Below, one piece after another: positions 37,510 through 51,341 of a stretch of 64,000 nt of DNA. The stretch spans positions 3,623,083 to 3,687,082 of the forward strand of contig JAYKAV010000112.1 in assembly GCA_035582835.1 (NCBI GenBank), in the 5' to 3' direction. The translations under genes were made by a program, and so were the position numbers. A model generated the notes under the pieces. That model was not told the origin of the DNA. It did no database searches and saw nothing but the letters and a program-made list of their open reading frames with translations. The first letter of the stretch is position 1. Every line of letters starts with the position of its first letter. This stretch comes from Phoebastria nigripes (Eukaryota > Chordata > Aves > Procellariiformes > Diomedeidae).

Positions 37510-37830
37510 GCTATCAACATTTAGTTTCTGTATCTTCATGAATGCCATAGATAGTTTCTATTGCAGTAGATAGGGTATTTGGCAACCTGCTGTGCATTTG
37601 CATTAACTTGTTCAGTCTCCCTTTGAACTCAAGAAAGCTTCTAGCATCCAGAACGTTCTGTGGCAAGGAATAGCACAGCTGGGTCTTGCACAAAGAATCA
37701 TCCATTTTATCCGTTGTGCACCTGCCTCTTGCTGGCATGATCCGATGCTTCACAGTTACCGTGTTGGCAGAGGCAGTAAAGATCAACACCGACCTACTTT
37801 CTGTAATACCACTTACCATTTTACAATCTC
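37510..37830 (-). mobile_element. Ancient CR1/L3-like LINE fragment
   Basis: The minus strand encodes a peptide like the end of LINE reverse transcriptases (SLPQNVLDARSFLEFKGRL), matching the usual NSLP..VV.A.S...FK..LD pattern. It is more diverged than the other CR1 copies here. Confidence 0.6.
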
Positions 37831-37964
37831 ATACAATAGGAGGTTTGTTTTGGGTTGTTTTGGTTTTTTTTTACCAGGCTGAAGAGTTTTAACTTATCAG
37901 CTGCACGTTGCACGGCAGCTGATCATTCTCACTTCTTCTCGGCTTCCCCCAGCTGTACCACGTC

Positions 37965-38600
37965 CCGGCTGCGGCGTGAGAAGCGGCACCCGCACGCACC
38001 GCTCGCCGCCCCAGAGCGCCGCTTACCGTGGTGCCACCCGCTCCCCTCAGCTCTCACCCCAGCAGCAAAAGCCGCTTACAGCCCCCCCCCCCCCACCACC
38101 AGGGGAGCGCTGCATTTCCCGCCTCCCTCGCCGGCTTCACCCGTACCGCACCGCAGCCCCGCCGGCCGGGCGCCCGCCCCCAGCACCTCTCACCTCGGGA
38201 ACCGGAAGGTGTCCCGGAGAGCGCTGGGAGGCCGCCGCCGGCTCCGAGGGGCCTGCACCCGCACGAGCGCCGCCTCCCCCCTACCCGCCGTGAGTACCGA
38301 CTCGCGCCCCGCGCGCGCAGGGCCGGCCGTTGGTGGGGGGGAGGGGGGGGCGGGCGGTGGCGGGCAGGGGGTGCATCGCCTCGATGCAGCCCCCGCGGGG
38401 GGACGGGGCCTGCTGCCGCTCGGGCTGCCCTACAGTGAGGGGTGGCCGCCGAGGGGAGTCACTGTGGCACTGCCGCTCGGGAGGAGCGCCGTGGCTGAGG
38501 GAACACCTGCGCCAAGAGCGAAATGGCGCCCGGGGTGGCAGCGTATAGTACCGGCTCCGGTAACTCCGCGGGGCTTGCCTCGCCTTTCCGTTGGGCTTGC
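37965..38600. promoter_or_regulatory. CpG island, LIPT1 promoter and first exon
   Basis: GC- and CpG-rich block just upstream of LIPT1, with a C homopolymer at about 38081-38094. A GTGAGT donor at 38290 and an acceptor at 38857-38858 suggest a non-coding first exon ending at 38289. The long open frames here are compositional. Confidence 0.7.
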
Positions 38601-38958
38601 CTCGCCTTTCGGTAGGGCGCTGCAGGCTGAATGGCAGCAAGCCCTGCGCCTGGCTGGCTCGTCACTGACCCAACAAGCTCGTGAACTCGTTGCGCCTGTT
38701 TTTTCTTATCAGATCAATGGAAAAAAAAAAAAAAGAATAAAACTGGACTGCTAAAATTAAGTTTAGCAAAATACACAAAGTAAAATTGTATTAGCAAGAC
38801 TGTATTGAGCGAGGGGAAAACACGCTGTTTAATTCCATTTCTTCCTTTGGTCTTTTAGGCACCAAGGACCGCGAGGAGAAGCTACTCTGACAACCCCAGC
38901 TTTTCTGTTAAGCACACGTCAGGGTTTGAACGGCATCACTAGTTTCAAGAGGAGAAAC

Positions 38959-39033
38959 ATGCCTTGTAACTCACATCAGTTCAGGAGCATTGCTACTTTG
39001 GGAAGAGCAAGACTGCATCATGACTGCCAATAG
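38959..39033 (+). other. LIPT1 upstream ORF 1 (24 codons)
   Basis: ATG to TAG in the predicted 5' untranslated part of the LIPT1 coding exon, ending before the main start. Translation is not shown. Confidence 0.5.
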
Positions 39034-39151
39034 CATTTCATTTCTGTCGCAACAGCAGGTTGTGCACTTGCCACATTCAGGTTTACCAGATCAAGCATTC
39101 CTTCCATCTACTGTCCAGTTATTAAAAACATGGTACTCCAGTCATCATTAA
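39020..39151 (+). other. LIPT1 upstream ORF 2, overlaps the main start
   Basis: ATG at 39020 opens 43 codons in another frame and stops at 39151, 20 bases past the LIPT1 ATG at 39130. Ribosomes starting here would bypass the main start, so it could lower LIPT1 translation. Inference from sequence only. Confidence 0.5.
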
Positions 39152-40251
39152 AGAACTGCGTTCAGCTATCCTGCATCCTCAGGACTCCAAAAGCTGGTTT
39201 CAGAAGCACAACTAGTGGAGGCCTCATTATCCAGTCTATTTCTAATGATGTTTACCAAAATCTAGCTGTGGAAGACTGGATCCATGACCACATGAATTTA
39301 GAGAACCGACAGGTCCTTTTCCTTTGGAGAAATTCCTCTGCTGTGGTAATAGGGAGACATCAGAATCCCTGGCAGGAATGCAACCTCAGGCTATTGAGGC
39401 AAAAAAATATAAAACTAGCCAGGAGAAGAAGTGGAGGAGGGACAGTTTACCATGACTTAGGCAATATCAATTTGACTTTCTTTACAACCAGAAAAAAGTA
39501 TGAACGAATGGAAAACCTGAAACTAGTTGTGAAGGCACTGAAAGCCTTGCGCCCCCAGTTAGATGTACATGTCACTGACAGATACGACATCTTGCTAGAT
39601 AGGCAATACAAAATCTCAGGTACTGCTGCAAAGCTGGGAAGGACAGCTGCTTATCACCACTGTACCTTACTCTGTAACACAGATAAGTTTGTTTTATCTT
39701 CTGTGCTAAAGAGTCCTTATAAAGGGCTAAAAAGCAATGCCACTCCTAGTGTGCCTGCCTCAGTGAAAAATCTCTTTGAAGAGGATCCTAGTTTAACTTG
39801 TGAGATGCTCCTGGATGCCATTGCTGAAGAATATGCTACACAACACCAAATAGATCATCGTATCACCTTAATAAATCCAGCTGATGAGACTGTGCTTCCT
39901 GGAATTAATAATAAAACTAAAGAACTACAGGCCTGGGAGTGGGTGTATGGAAAGACACCAAAGTTCAGCGTTAGCGCTTGTTTTAACATGGTCTATAAAG
40001 ATTCTGTTCTTGTCGTTAAAGTAGATATGGATGTAAAGCATGGAAGGATTGAAGTCTGTAACATTGATCTGCCAGAGCAGTGGCTGCCACCAGCACTGTG
40101 CAGTGAACTGGTGAAGAGCCTTACTGGCAGTAAGTTTTGCCCAAATGAAACCACTACACTAGCGACAACATTACTAAGAGTGTGTCCACAAGACGATGAG
40201 TTGCACAGCAGGTGGAATCTGCTATGTGAGAATATGATAATGTTAATGTGA
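39130..40251 (+). CDS. LIPT1: LIPT1, mitochondrial lipoyltransferase 1
   Basis: Moves the lipoyl group onto lysines of mitochondrial 2-oxoacid dehydrogenase E2 subunits (known for the family; in animals it acts as an amidotransferase from GCSH). A single uninterrupted coding exon of 373 codons, the same length as human LIPT1. Visible: a basic, acid-poor N terminus fitting a mitochondrial presequence; [20 protein letters not shown]; the ligand-binding [11 protein letters not shown] at residues 99-109; [11 protein letters not shown] at 161-171, with the conserved lysine of the lipoate ligase fold; an accessory C-terminal domain after about residue 240. The start is the first ATG in this frame and matches the human length. 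Plus-strand gene, with intergenic DNA separating it from TSGA10 and MITD1, which are both on the minus strand. Confidence 0.98.
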   Translation: MVLQSSLKNCVQLSCILRTPKAGFRSTTSGGLIIQSISNDVYQNLAVEDWIHDHMNLENRQVLFLWRNSSAVVIGRHQNPWQECNLRLLRQKNIKLARRRSGGGTVYHDLGNINLTFFTTRKKYERMENLKLVVKALKALRPQLDVHVTDRYDILLDRQYKISGTAAKLGRTAAYHHCTLLCNTDKFVLSSVLKSPYKGLKSNATPSVPASVKNLFEEDPSLTCEMLLDAIAEEYATQHQIDHRITLINPADETVLPGINNKTKELQAWEWVYGKTPKFSVSACFNMVYKDSVLVVKVDMDVKHGRIEVCNIDLPEQWLPPALCSELVKSLTGSKFCPNETTTLATTLLRVCPQDDELHSRWNLLCENMIMLM

Positions 40252-40309
40252 CTTGCATTTTGAAAATCTAAGTTAAACTTCTGCTGCTTTTTAATTTATT
40301 GAAAACAAA

Positions 40310-40353
40310 ATTAAAACATTAATTTCCACAAGCTGAATTTTTCTCTTATTAAA
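40310..40353 (+). promoter_or_regulatory. LIPT1 candidate polyadenylation signals
   Basis: ATTAAA at 40310-40315 and again at 40348-40353, 60-100 bases after the stop. No AATAAA nearby. Confidence 0.5.
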
Positions 40354-41211
40354 GTCATTAAAGCTGTTTAATCTTGTGCTTTTGCTTAGTATCACCTACT
40401 CACGATTAGATTTCATGCTGCCTGGTTCACCCAAGGTTCCCAAACTGTAGGATGTAAGCCACTGTAATAGGCTGCACCCCTGTATTGCTCCATGCTGACA
40501 GACATCATCGCTGCTTAAACCAGAGAAAATGGTGAAGGCATCCCAAACCGGGTCTGCAGCAGAGAAGGTACAGATGGGATGGGGTAGATGGAAAGTTGCC
40601 GCTGTGCTGCTGCACTGGATCCCCCAGCCTGCATCCCGCTCCTTGCAGATAGTAGCTCAAAGGCCATGTCTCGGCCCCTGCGCTCTGTGGAGGGATGTCC
40701 CCCTGGTTTCTGGTTGAAAGTCCTTTCTTGCAGAGTGCTGGTGACCCTCTGCCTCCGCTGTACAAGCATGGTAGTCAACTAAGCTCGCTGCTGTATAGTG
40801 AATCGGTCCAGCAGTTCCACCCTAGATTAGGGCTTTTGTCCATGCATGTGCAAAAGTGGGGGAAGGATTAGGAAGTTCAGCGTAGGGGTTTTTATGATGA
40901 GGGCAGGAGAGGCTAACTGGGGCAGAGGCCGTATGTGCCTCCTTTGTACCTACACTGCCTGGCACAAAGCTGGGAGTCACTGCGGCCATAAGTACTGGTA
41001 TCTAAGCTAAAAGTGGGAATGCTTCTTCTACATTAAGAAATACACTTGCAAATACAGNCCTAGGAGAAACGGGTTCCTTATGTTACCACCTAGGAGAAAA
41101 TTTGCTACTGAAAGGCAATAGTGAACTGAAAATGACAGTTTTCATGTTAAATAAAAACAATAGCTCAGTATAAAGTAACATTATGAAAGAAAGGCTCAAG
41201 ATGTATTTCAC

Positions 41212-42500
41212 TGTTGTTGCTGATAAGCAGAATGCAATTTTGATCAGGTCAGAACAGAAGCAGTTTATTGCTATAGCTGTAGCTGTAGGAGAGAACCCAG
41301 CGCAGCAGCAACAGACCCAGCTGATGTGAACTCTGCCCAAGTGAGGCAGTTACAGAGTTTATATACCTTTATGTTATACAACTCTCTCTTCACCAAACTG
41401 CCCTTGAATAGTAGAGTTAGTTGAATTTGAAGTGGGAGGTTCATCAAGCAAAAAAGCCATAAATTCACCCTGTTGAGGTGTGAGCACATCAAGGTAAATT
41501 CCATTCAGGGCACAATATATGGCACAACCCAATTCACGTAAGAGTCTTTTCCCAGAAGGTTAACTGGGGTGGTAGGACTTACAAAGAAAGCATGGTATCC
41601 AGAAATGAGGCAGATAGTTAGAGAACAACGGGCTTGTTACCAGATGACATATGGGTTGTCCTGAGATACCAACAGCGTTTACTACTTCTGGAGATAAGGG
41701 AACTGCAGGAAAATCAGAGGCTTATAAAGTACATNGAGAAACACCAGTATCAATTAGGCAAGAAACAATATAGGGCAAGATAAATAAGGACCAGTCTGGC
41801 CTAAAGAAAGTAAAAGAGCAGTGATGTTTATGTCCTTGGGGCTGTCCTAATCACATTTCTGAGGCTGTGGCATGAAGGAAGAGTTGGGTGGAAAGTTAGG
41901 GTGACTGAATCCTGCCGGACTTAAAAGACTTATGATTAGGTCTGTAAGGACATTCTGACTTCCAGCATCCTTGTTGCCCATACAGACAACCCTCACCTGA
42001 CACTCCAGTAGGGATTTCACAAGGTCCCTTACCTTTCTGAGTGGCACCAAGGGGGTTTTGGCAGGGATCAGTCTGCGGTCCTCCCAAGCGAAGCAGGACG
42101 CGTGAATCCAAGTCACAGCACCAAATTCTGTCATGGAATAACTGGAATGCAATTTTGATCAGGTCAGAACAGCAGCAGTTTATTGCTATAGGAGAGAACA
42201 CAGCAGCAGCAGAGAGCACCTCCACTGATACGATCTCTGCTGAAGTGAGGCAGCTACAGAGTTTATATACTTCTATGTTATACAATTTGTTCTTCACTAA
42301 ACTGTCAAATAAGTAGGATGTGGTAAGTAACAGCAACAATTGAAATTCTTCAGATAAGGAGGATCTAGACAGATTAGGAAGCCCTAGGCAGTATATCCTT
42401 TTATGAATACTACACTCCTTTGCTCATTAAATCATGCAGATGAGACTGTTAGCTGCAAATATTTCTTAACAAGCGAGGCCTGCAAAGGCCTATGAGGTGT
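41212..42500 (-). mobile_element. Endogenous retrovirus remnant, internally deleted
   Basis: Two direct repeats, about 41212-41420 and 42128-42330, each have on the minus strand a TATATAAA box (41365-41358; 42269-42262) followed about 90 bases later by AATAAA (41269-41264; 42184-42179), the order of an LTR promoter and poly(A) site. Next to the upstream LTR, 42106-42123 matches the 18-base tRNA-His primer-binding complement at 16 positions. A leader follows with a GTAAGG splice donor at 42032-42031 and an ATG at 41981 whose frame starts Met-Gly, as expected for gag, but it soon ends. Only about 0.7 kb separates the LTRs; pol and env are missing. U3 limits are unclear. Confidence 0.72.
42106..42123 (-). 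other. tRNA-His-like primer binding site of the ERV
   Basis: Differs at two C-to-T positions from the complement of the 3' end of tRNA-His(GTG), and lies 5 bases from the inferred LTR edge. The match was made from memory of the tRNA sequence. Confidence 0.65.
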
Positions 42501-43049
42501 CACTATGTTACTTTTACATCTGTAAAAGATGACCAGCGCTCAGTAGGAGAAAATTACATGGCAGAAGCGACCTACCTTTAGCTAAGGAGAGCAGTTGGTG
42601 GGGGTGGATCCAGCCCTTGGCTAGGACTGGCAGTCACGCTGTAGGACTGAACGCTGACTCCAGCGGGGAAGGTGGCTTAAGCTCATCTCCACAGGTGATG
42701 CCAGGAGGGACAGTCCTGGCTGCACAATCCAGGTGATGACCTGACTACGTAAGTGCAAGTAGCAGCACAGAAGAACATGGCCTGGAGTCAGTAAAATGAT
42801 TGTGGAACTGTACTCTTAGATTGCTCTGGCAATTTTTTTCCCATTCATTGATGCCCATTCCTCTTCATACGTGGTGTTCCTACTGACAGTGAAAGGAACT
42901 ATTCAGAGATAAAGGACTTATAGGTAAAAATTGCAGTGCAGCGCCAACTGGTACGTCACTTAGTTGTAGATATGTACAGATATTGCATATCCATGAGATC
43001 TGCAAGGAAATCTGCAGTCTTAGCTAGTGAATTATAGTCTAATTAGAAA

Positions 43050-43970
43050 ACAGAGAGAAAGTTCTAGCAATGAACAGGCAAGAGAGGGAAGACCATGCTT
43101 GCCTCTTGTGGCATTTGTAGAGGACCACATCATAGGGGCTTACTACTAGAACAAAGAGGCATATTGTATTACAAGATGCAAAAAGCATAAAGGTTTTTAT
43201 TTTGATTTCCAATTAAGTATTAAGATTTAAAGTTGATCTAAAATACTTAAGGTGGCTTTTTATTTTGCCCCTGTATATTTGAAATTGCTGGACTAGGTTA
43301 AAAAATACAAAGCTTCGCATTTGGGAAGCTTACTGTATATACAGTGAACTTTCTCCCAAACATGGCTGATCTATATAAGGCATTACCTAGCTTCCTTGAA
43401 TTACCCCATGTAGTGCAGAGAAGAATTCAAACAGATGACTAAAACTACAAACAATAAAAAATAACCTTTATTCCCACTGAAAATAGGCATATATTATACA
43501 CAACTGAATAAAACTGATGACAGTGAATGACCAGAAACCTAGTATCAGAGCAGCAAGCCAGGGAGCTTCTACGGAATGTCTGGGGGCACCAACTGGTAGC
43601 ATACAGCTTCTGTGGCACATATGTTATTCTTTTTGCTGATGTAACACTGAAAAGCTGAGACATTATTATGCAAAAGGATAAAGAAGGCAGAACACTGGCA
43701 AACTATGACCCAGAGAACACCGCAAAGACCAGCTCTGTTTCTTCTTGATCGCTATGGAATAGATTTGTTGTGTTACAGGCAGGACTAAAAGAATAGCAGC
43801 ATTAGATGACAGAAGATGAAAGAAGAATAAAGCAAATAATAAAAAAAGCATAATGGAATACACCAGTCATCAGGAAAAAGAAACATAGGAGAGAGAAAAA
43901 GTTCTAGCAATGAACATGCTACTAGAACATGGAGGCATATTGTATTACAAGATGCAGAAAATGTAAGGCA
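43050..43970 (+). repeat. Diverged direct repeat pair
   Basis: About 43050-43190 and 43889-43970 share agttctagcaatgaaca and then ctagaac, aggcatattgta and acaagatgca. The second copy lacks about 65 bp in the middle. The arrangement could be LTR-like or a local duplication. Confidence 0.6.
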
Positions 43971-45147
43971 CCTATCAGTCCTGAGGCTGAAAAGATTTTG
44001 ATGGGATCTGCAAAAGAGGCCACTGCCTGTTCTTCATGTCAGAATATACGACTTTGCCGGATTCTTGCTGCCAATGATCAAGAACTCTTGTATTAGGAGA
44101 AAAAGAAGCAGCAGCTCAGGTGATACCTTCTGCTTTCCAGAGGATGAAGGGAAGACAAGAAAAGACTTTGTCTTTTTTCCAATTAGCATATTCCTTAGAA
44201 TCATTATTAACAAGAAAGTTTCAGGGTATCCAACTTCTGGAAGAATTTAAAAATCAATTATTATTTTTTTAGGGGACTACCTTAGCAGCAGGGAAATAGC
44301 TTACTGCAGTTCAGNCTGGCATGACTAGCTGGAAGGACATTAAGCTTGGAAGTCAGGGAAAAAGATTGGGAGAGGATCATACAACCTTTTCACACCTAAT
44401 GCAAAGGATGGAAATCGGGTATATGACCATATATCATGGAATAAAAGAACATATAGGAGTGACAGGGAAAAAGAATACAGCTGTTTGCATCCTTTCCAGC
44501 CCAAAATCCATCATGCAGAGACACATAAGACAACCCCAAAATGTCTGTATATTGAACACTACAATGTTTGTATGCAAGGAGCTTGGAAAAATGGAATGTT
44601 AGATTTAGGGTTACTAGTAAAGTCTGTGAAATTGGGTATTAAGGGATTGACCAAAACACAGCAGAACAGTAGTAATGACTAGAATACAGGAGTTAAAGGA
44701 AATAAATAAGGCTGCTTATAAAAGAGGACATGTGGCAGCCCAGCTTCAAATGTTTGTGAGGTGGTCAATTAAAGATATAAAAACCAAAATTTGCTCAAGA
44801 CAAAATTCATAGTAAAAATAGAAATGACAGTAAAGAGGCCTTTGAGAGACAGTATTGAGGGTCTGTTACAAAATCAAGTTTAGACATGGATTGTATTAAT
44901 TAAGATTATGGGAGAAGTACAGTGGAGGAATTGTACAGTTGTGTTTTCTGAGACTGAAAAGTCTCAAATATTCTTAAACCTATAGATTATAAAAGCTGTG
45001 CTGGACTAAGTACTTAGAAGAGTTGCTTCTGAGGGTGGACAGCTGGACTTAAGTGGCATCTTCCAGTCTTACATTCATTAATATGTAATAACATATTATT
45101 ATAATATATATATTATAAAAACACTCATTAAAAGCAGTCATATCTGA

Positions 45148-47521
<2,374 letters not shown>

Positions 47522-47759
47522 CGGCGCCGCGGCGGGGACGAAGACGGCGACCGGCACGGGGCGGCGACGCCCCCTGCAGCGCCGCGGGCGGGGCGGGGGA
47601 GGGGGGGGCGCCGCGCATGCGCGCCGCTTCACCCGCCCCCGGGGGAATAGAAACCGAAACGGGGGAGGGAAAGGGGNCTGTGCCTCACCGTTATCCTTCC
47701 GCCGGCGCGGAACTGAAGTGCCGTGGCGCTGGTGCCTAGCCGGAAGGCTGCGCACCGAG

Positions 47760-47810
47760 ATGGCGGCCGCAGCGGGCCGAGTTGGCTTGGGGCACGCAGC
47801 CACTTGGAAG
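47760..47810 (+). CDS. MRPL30: MRPL30 exon 1 (start)
   Basis: Seventeen codons, [17 protein letters not shown], ending at AAG before GTGGTG. It is chosen over longer readings because exon 2 needs phase 0 and the human first exon is also 17 codons. The frame stays open past the donor only because of GC richness. Confidence 0.82.
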
Positions 47811-50800
47811 GTGGTGGCCCGGGCTGGGGTTTGGTTCGGGCGCGACGCGGCACTGGCGCCGCGCCTCTGGTTGTACGCGCTCCGCCTGCGGCGGCGGGGG
47901 GGGGCGTCCCCCGTGAAGCGACGAGGGGCGGCGGGGAACGGCCCCGTCGGCGCCCTGCAGCCGCCGCTGAGAGGGGGAAGGAGAGAGGGGGGCGGTTACG
48001 GGTGGCGTGAGGAGCCAAGGCTCACGCTGCTGCGGGCTTCGCGCCCTCGGGGCGCCACCGCCGCGGGGCCCGGTCGGTGCCTCCCCTGAGAGGAGAGCGC
48101 GGCCGTTGGCAAGGCTGAGGAGCCTGTGAGGGCCCGGTGTCAGCACAGTCTGTTCTTCAGCCGCCGAGAGATGTAATAAACACAAGATACGTGCTCATCC
48201 GGTCTGAGTTTGAGTGGCTGTGTAATCTGTTTGTAAGTACTAAGAGCTATGAGGGAAGTGCAGACAAGTTACGTCCTGCTCTCTTTGCAGATGCTGGGGA
48301 AGAGGATGGAGGGGATGGCGTCCCCAGCGTGGGTTCGTTGTCTCTTTACCAGGTCGAGAATTCCAGACTCGGTACGTGCTTCAGTAGATGAGAAACTGAA
48401 AAATAGATAATAGTCTGCTTAATTCTGTGCTTTCTGTGGTATGGCAGACTTCGAGAGACTGTGAGATGAGCAGGTTCACGGTGCACTGAGTGAAGAATTG
48501 GCTGAAGGGCAAGGCTTGAAAGGTTGTAGTGAATGGGGTTACATCTGGCTGGCGACTGGTCACCAGCAGTGTTCCTCAGGGCTTGTTCCCAGGGCTAGTT
48601 CTGTTCAATATCTTTATCAATGATCTGGATGCAGGAGTTGAATGCACCACTAGCAAGTTTGCCGATGATACCAAACTGGGAGATGCTGTTGACTCTCTCA
48701 AGGGATGAGAGGCCTTGCAGAGGGATCTAGATAGATTGGAGCATTGGGCTATGATTAATGGGATGAAATTTAACAAGTCTGAATGCTGGATTCTGTATCT
48801 AGGATGGAGTAATGCCAGGCACAAGTATAAACTGGGAGAGGAGTGGCTGGAGAGCAGCCCTGCAGGAAGGGATCTGGGGGTGCTGGTTGACAGCAAGCTC
48901 ACTGTGAGTCAACAGTGTGCCCTGGCAGCCAGGACAGCAAACTGCATCCTGGGGTGCATCAAACACAGGATAACCAGCCGGTCAAGAGAGGTGATCGTCC
49001 CGCTGTATTCAGCACTGGTGCGGCCTCACCTTGAGTACTGTGTGCAGTTCTGGGCCCCACAATTTAAGAAGGATGTTAAAGGTACTTGCATGCGTCCAGA
49101 GGAGGGCAACAAAGCTGGTGAAAGGGCTGGAAGGCATGTCCTGTGAGGAGTGGCTAAGGACTCTGGGCTTATCTGGTTTGGAGAGGAGGAGGCTGAGGGG
49201 CGACCTCATTGCTCTCTACGGCTTCCTGAGGAGGGGAAGTGGAGAGGGAGGTGCTTAGCTCTTCTCCCTGGGATCCAGTGATAGGACATGTGGGAATGGT
49301 TCAAAGCTGCGCCAGGGGAGGTTTAGACTTGACATTAGGAAGCATTTCTTTACAAAAAGGGTGGTCAAACCCTGGAACAGGCTTCCTAGAGAGGTGGTCG
49401 ATTCCCCAAGCCTGCCAGTGTTTAGGAGGCATTTGGACAATGCCCTTAATAACATGCTTTAACTTTTGGTCAGCCCTGAAGTGGTCAGGCAGTTGGACTA
49501 GATGATTGTTGTAGGTCCCTTCCAACTGAAATAGTCTATTCTATTCAATAAATAACTAAAAGCAAAGAGATGAGAAGTTTGACTTACATTGTACATTTTT
49601 ACATTTACATTTTTAGCTTATCTTTCTGCAAGATACTGACTAGTGTCAGTTGACTCTCTTCCTTAAAATCATTCTTAAAGCCTTAAACCATTCAGAGGCT
49701 AAGCAGAGTTTCTTCAATGAGCTGCATGTGAATTAAGTGCTGTGCTGGTATAGAGTGTTGTCGGTGTATTTCTATGCAGTTGTATGGCCAAACTCAAGAG
49801 TTAATGTATTCATCAGCAAACCATTGTAAAAATATGTTTGGCTTAATGTTATAAAAGCTAAATTTGAGGCTTCTTGTTGGTGCTTTGACCTTCTGAAAAG
49901 AAACGTAGTTAAACATGTAAGAATTTTTACCAAGGTTGAAGTGTGTTTTAGAGAGTTATTTTGTTAACTATAATAATAATAATAATTCAGACATTTAGGA
50001 AAAACCCCTCTGTTTTTGTGAACTCCTTATTCTAGGTATTTCAGCCNCGGCCTGAAGATCATGAAAAGTATGGAGGTGACCCTGAGCAGCCCCACAAAAT
50101 CCACGTTGTTACTAGAATAAAAAGTGTAGTTGGTCGCCCATATTGGGAAAAGAAGATAATACGTGATCTTGGACTGGATAAAGTATGATTGTTGTTCTTT
50201 ATACTTATTGCGTACATCAGAAACTTAGAAACATAGGGTAGAATTAAGGTGGTGGGGTTTTTTTAAGGACCTCAATTTTGCAGTCACAAAACTTGGATTG
50301 CTTTACAGCTGCTATAAATGTAATTGAGAAATCGATGATGTGTTTAAGAGCTGAGAAGAACATTAATGGCAAATGCCCTTTTAGTGGGAATTCAGAATAT
50401 CACTGTTTGGTATTGCTCTGCATGCCTGAGGAGAACTTTACCTTGAGAATTCTGCTAAAATGATAAAAATAGATTTGTAAATACTTTGAATTCAGTTTTC
50501 TCTGTGGGTCATATTATTCAGATATTGCAGGTAGGCAAATAAGACTCGTTTATTATTGAAAAGGCTTCCAAATGCAAGACTCTAAGAGTTTGTGTCAAAG
50601 ATGTGTTTATCCAAATTTTTTAGGCCAACTGCACATTGTGCAAAGATTCATCTAGTCAGTGTTATATTACAGAGAAAAAAATGTGTGCTTGATCAATTTA
50701 AGATCTAACTGAAGCAAGCAGTCTTACCCCTAAGCTCCTGTATTTACATTTATAGTATTTTTAACAGTTGGAAGAAATTTGAATATATTGATAATGTAAT

Positions 50801-51306
50801 GGGAATAAAGCTGAATTTGTCATTTTACTGGAATCGAGTTTGATCAAGTTTAGATTTCACATTTTTATGTATGTTCTTGATGCATGACATTTCTCTAAAT
50901 CTTATATTTGCAAATGTGATTTATATTTTTACTGATAGTGTGAAAAGTTCAGCAAACAGAGATTTGGATTTTGGCAATGCATTTGTAAAACCTGTTCTAT
51001 CCTTTATATAGGCGCATCAGCCAAGACTGCACAAAAATATCCCTTCTGTGAATTCCAGACTGAAAGTTATTAAACATCTGATAAGGTTTGTTAACTATTT
51101 GTTTAATTTGGAACATTTAATGTAACTTTCTTCTAGTCGTAGGACTTCACTAAGCAAACTCTTTTGCCTGTAGAATACAGCCANTGAAACTACCTTATGG
51201 ATTGCCAACAGAAGAGGAAATGTCGGATACCTTTCTTACGAGCAAGGGAGAGCTTGTCATTAAACGGCATCTGAAACCTGTGGAGCAGAAAGAAATTAAG
51301 TCATAA
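47760..51306 (+). CDS. MRPL30: MRPL30, mitochondrial ribosomal protein uL30m, 5 exons
   Basis: Large-subunit protein of the mitochondrial ribosome. Exons 47760-47810, 48291-48371, 50036-50182, 51012-51085 and 51174-51306 join in phase to 161 codons plus TAA, the same length as human MRPL30; exons 1 and 2 also have the human lengths (17 and 27 codons). Visible: short N-terminal presequence-like segment, [56 protein letters not shown] and [12 protein letters not shown], the L30 fold core and mitochondrial extension. Two Ns fall inside codons (50047, proline whatever the base; 51184, unresolved). A CR1 LINE sits about 65 bp after exon 2. Confidence 0.96.
48291..48371 (+). CDS. MRPL30: MRPL30 exon 2
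   Basis: Twenty-seven codons ending [14 protein letters not shown] (human WIRHKFTRSRIPEK), with a ctctttgcag acceptor and a GTACGT donor. Confidence 0.93.
48435..49545 (+). mobile_element. CR1 LINE, 5'-truncated
   Basis: Lies in MRPL30 intron 2, same strand. It encodes degenerate CR1 reverse transcriptase C-terminal sequence ([28 protein letters not shown]) and ends with ggtcccttccaactgaaa and a ttctattctattc tail. Frameshifts and stops throughout. Confidence 0.92.
49546..50035. other. MRPL30: MRPL30 intron 2, distal part
   Basis: AT-rich sequence between the CR1 and exon 3, with a short TAA repeat near 49970-49985. Nothing else. Intron 3 (50183-51011) is likewise featureless. Confidence 0.45.
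50036..50182 (+). CDS. MRPL30: MRPL30 exon 3
   Basis: Forty-nine codons including [19 protein letters not shown] and RPYWEKK. TAG acceptor and GTATGA donor. One N at 50047. Confidence 0.96.
51012..51085 (+). CDS. MRPL30: MRPL30 exon 4
   Basis: 74 bp, [18 protein letters not shown], near-identical to human. The donor GTTTGT is weak but required by phase. Confidence 0.95.
51174..51306 (+). CDS. MRPL30: MRPL30 exon 5 (stop)
   Basis: One base completes an arginine, then [12 protein letters not shown] ... HLKPVEQKE and TAA. An N at 51184 leaves one residue open. AATAAA follows at 51336-51341. Confidence 0.95.
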
Positions 51307-51335
51307 GGTGTGCTGGTTAGATTTGTATTTTACAA

Positions 51336-51341
51336 AATAAA
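51336..51341 (+). promoter_or_regulatory. MRPL30 polyadenylation signal
   Basis: AATAAA 30 bases after the MRPL30 stop codon. Confidence 0.65.

Larger units (their letters stand above)
32029..37960. other. TSGA10-LIPT1 intergenic region
   Basis: About 6 kb with no gene recognised. In human a small gene, C2orf15, is annotated in this interval; I see no counterpart. It holds a poly-G run at about 32791-32808, an LTR pair at 34.6-35.9 kb, a perfect hairpin at 35266-35302, a poly-T run near 36587-36603, and an old CR1-like fragment at about 37510-37830. Confidence 0.5.
40354..45147. other. LIPT1-MITD1 intergenic region
   Basis: About 4.8 kb between two 3' ends. It holds an ERV remnant at about 41.2-42.5 kb, a duplicated segment at 43.05 and 43.89 kb, and TA-rich sequence at about 45080-45120. 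The short open frames have no recognisable homology. Confidence 0.5.

Noticed and set aside
37855..38754. 299-codon plus-strand frame before LIPT1
   Set aside because: CpG-island composition, interrupted by a good splice donor at 38290, no homology.
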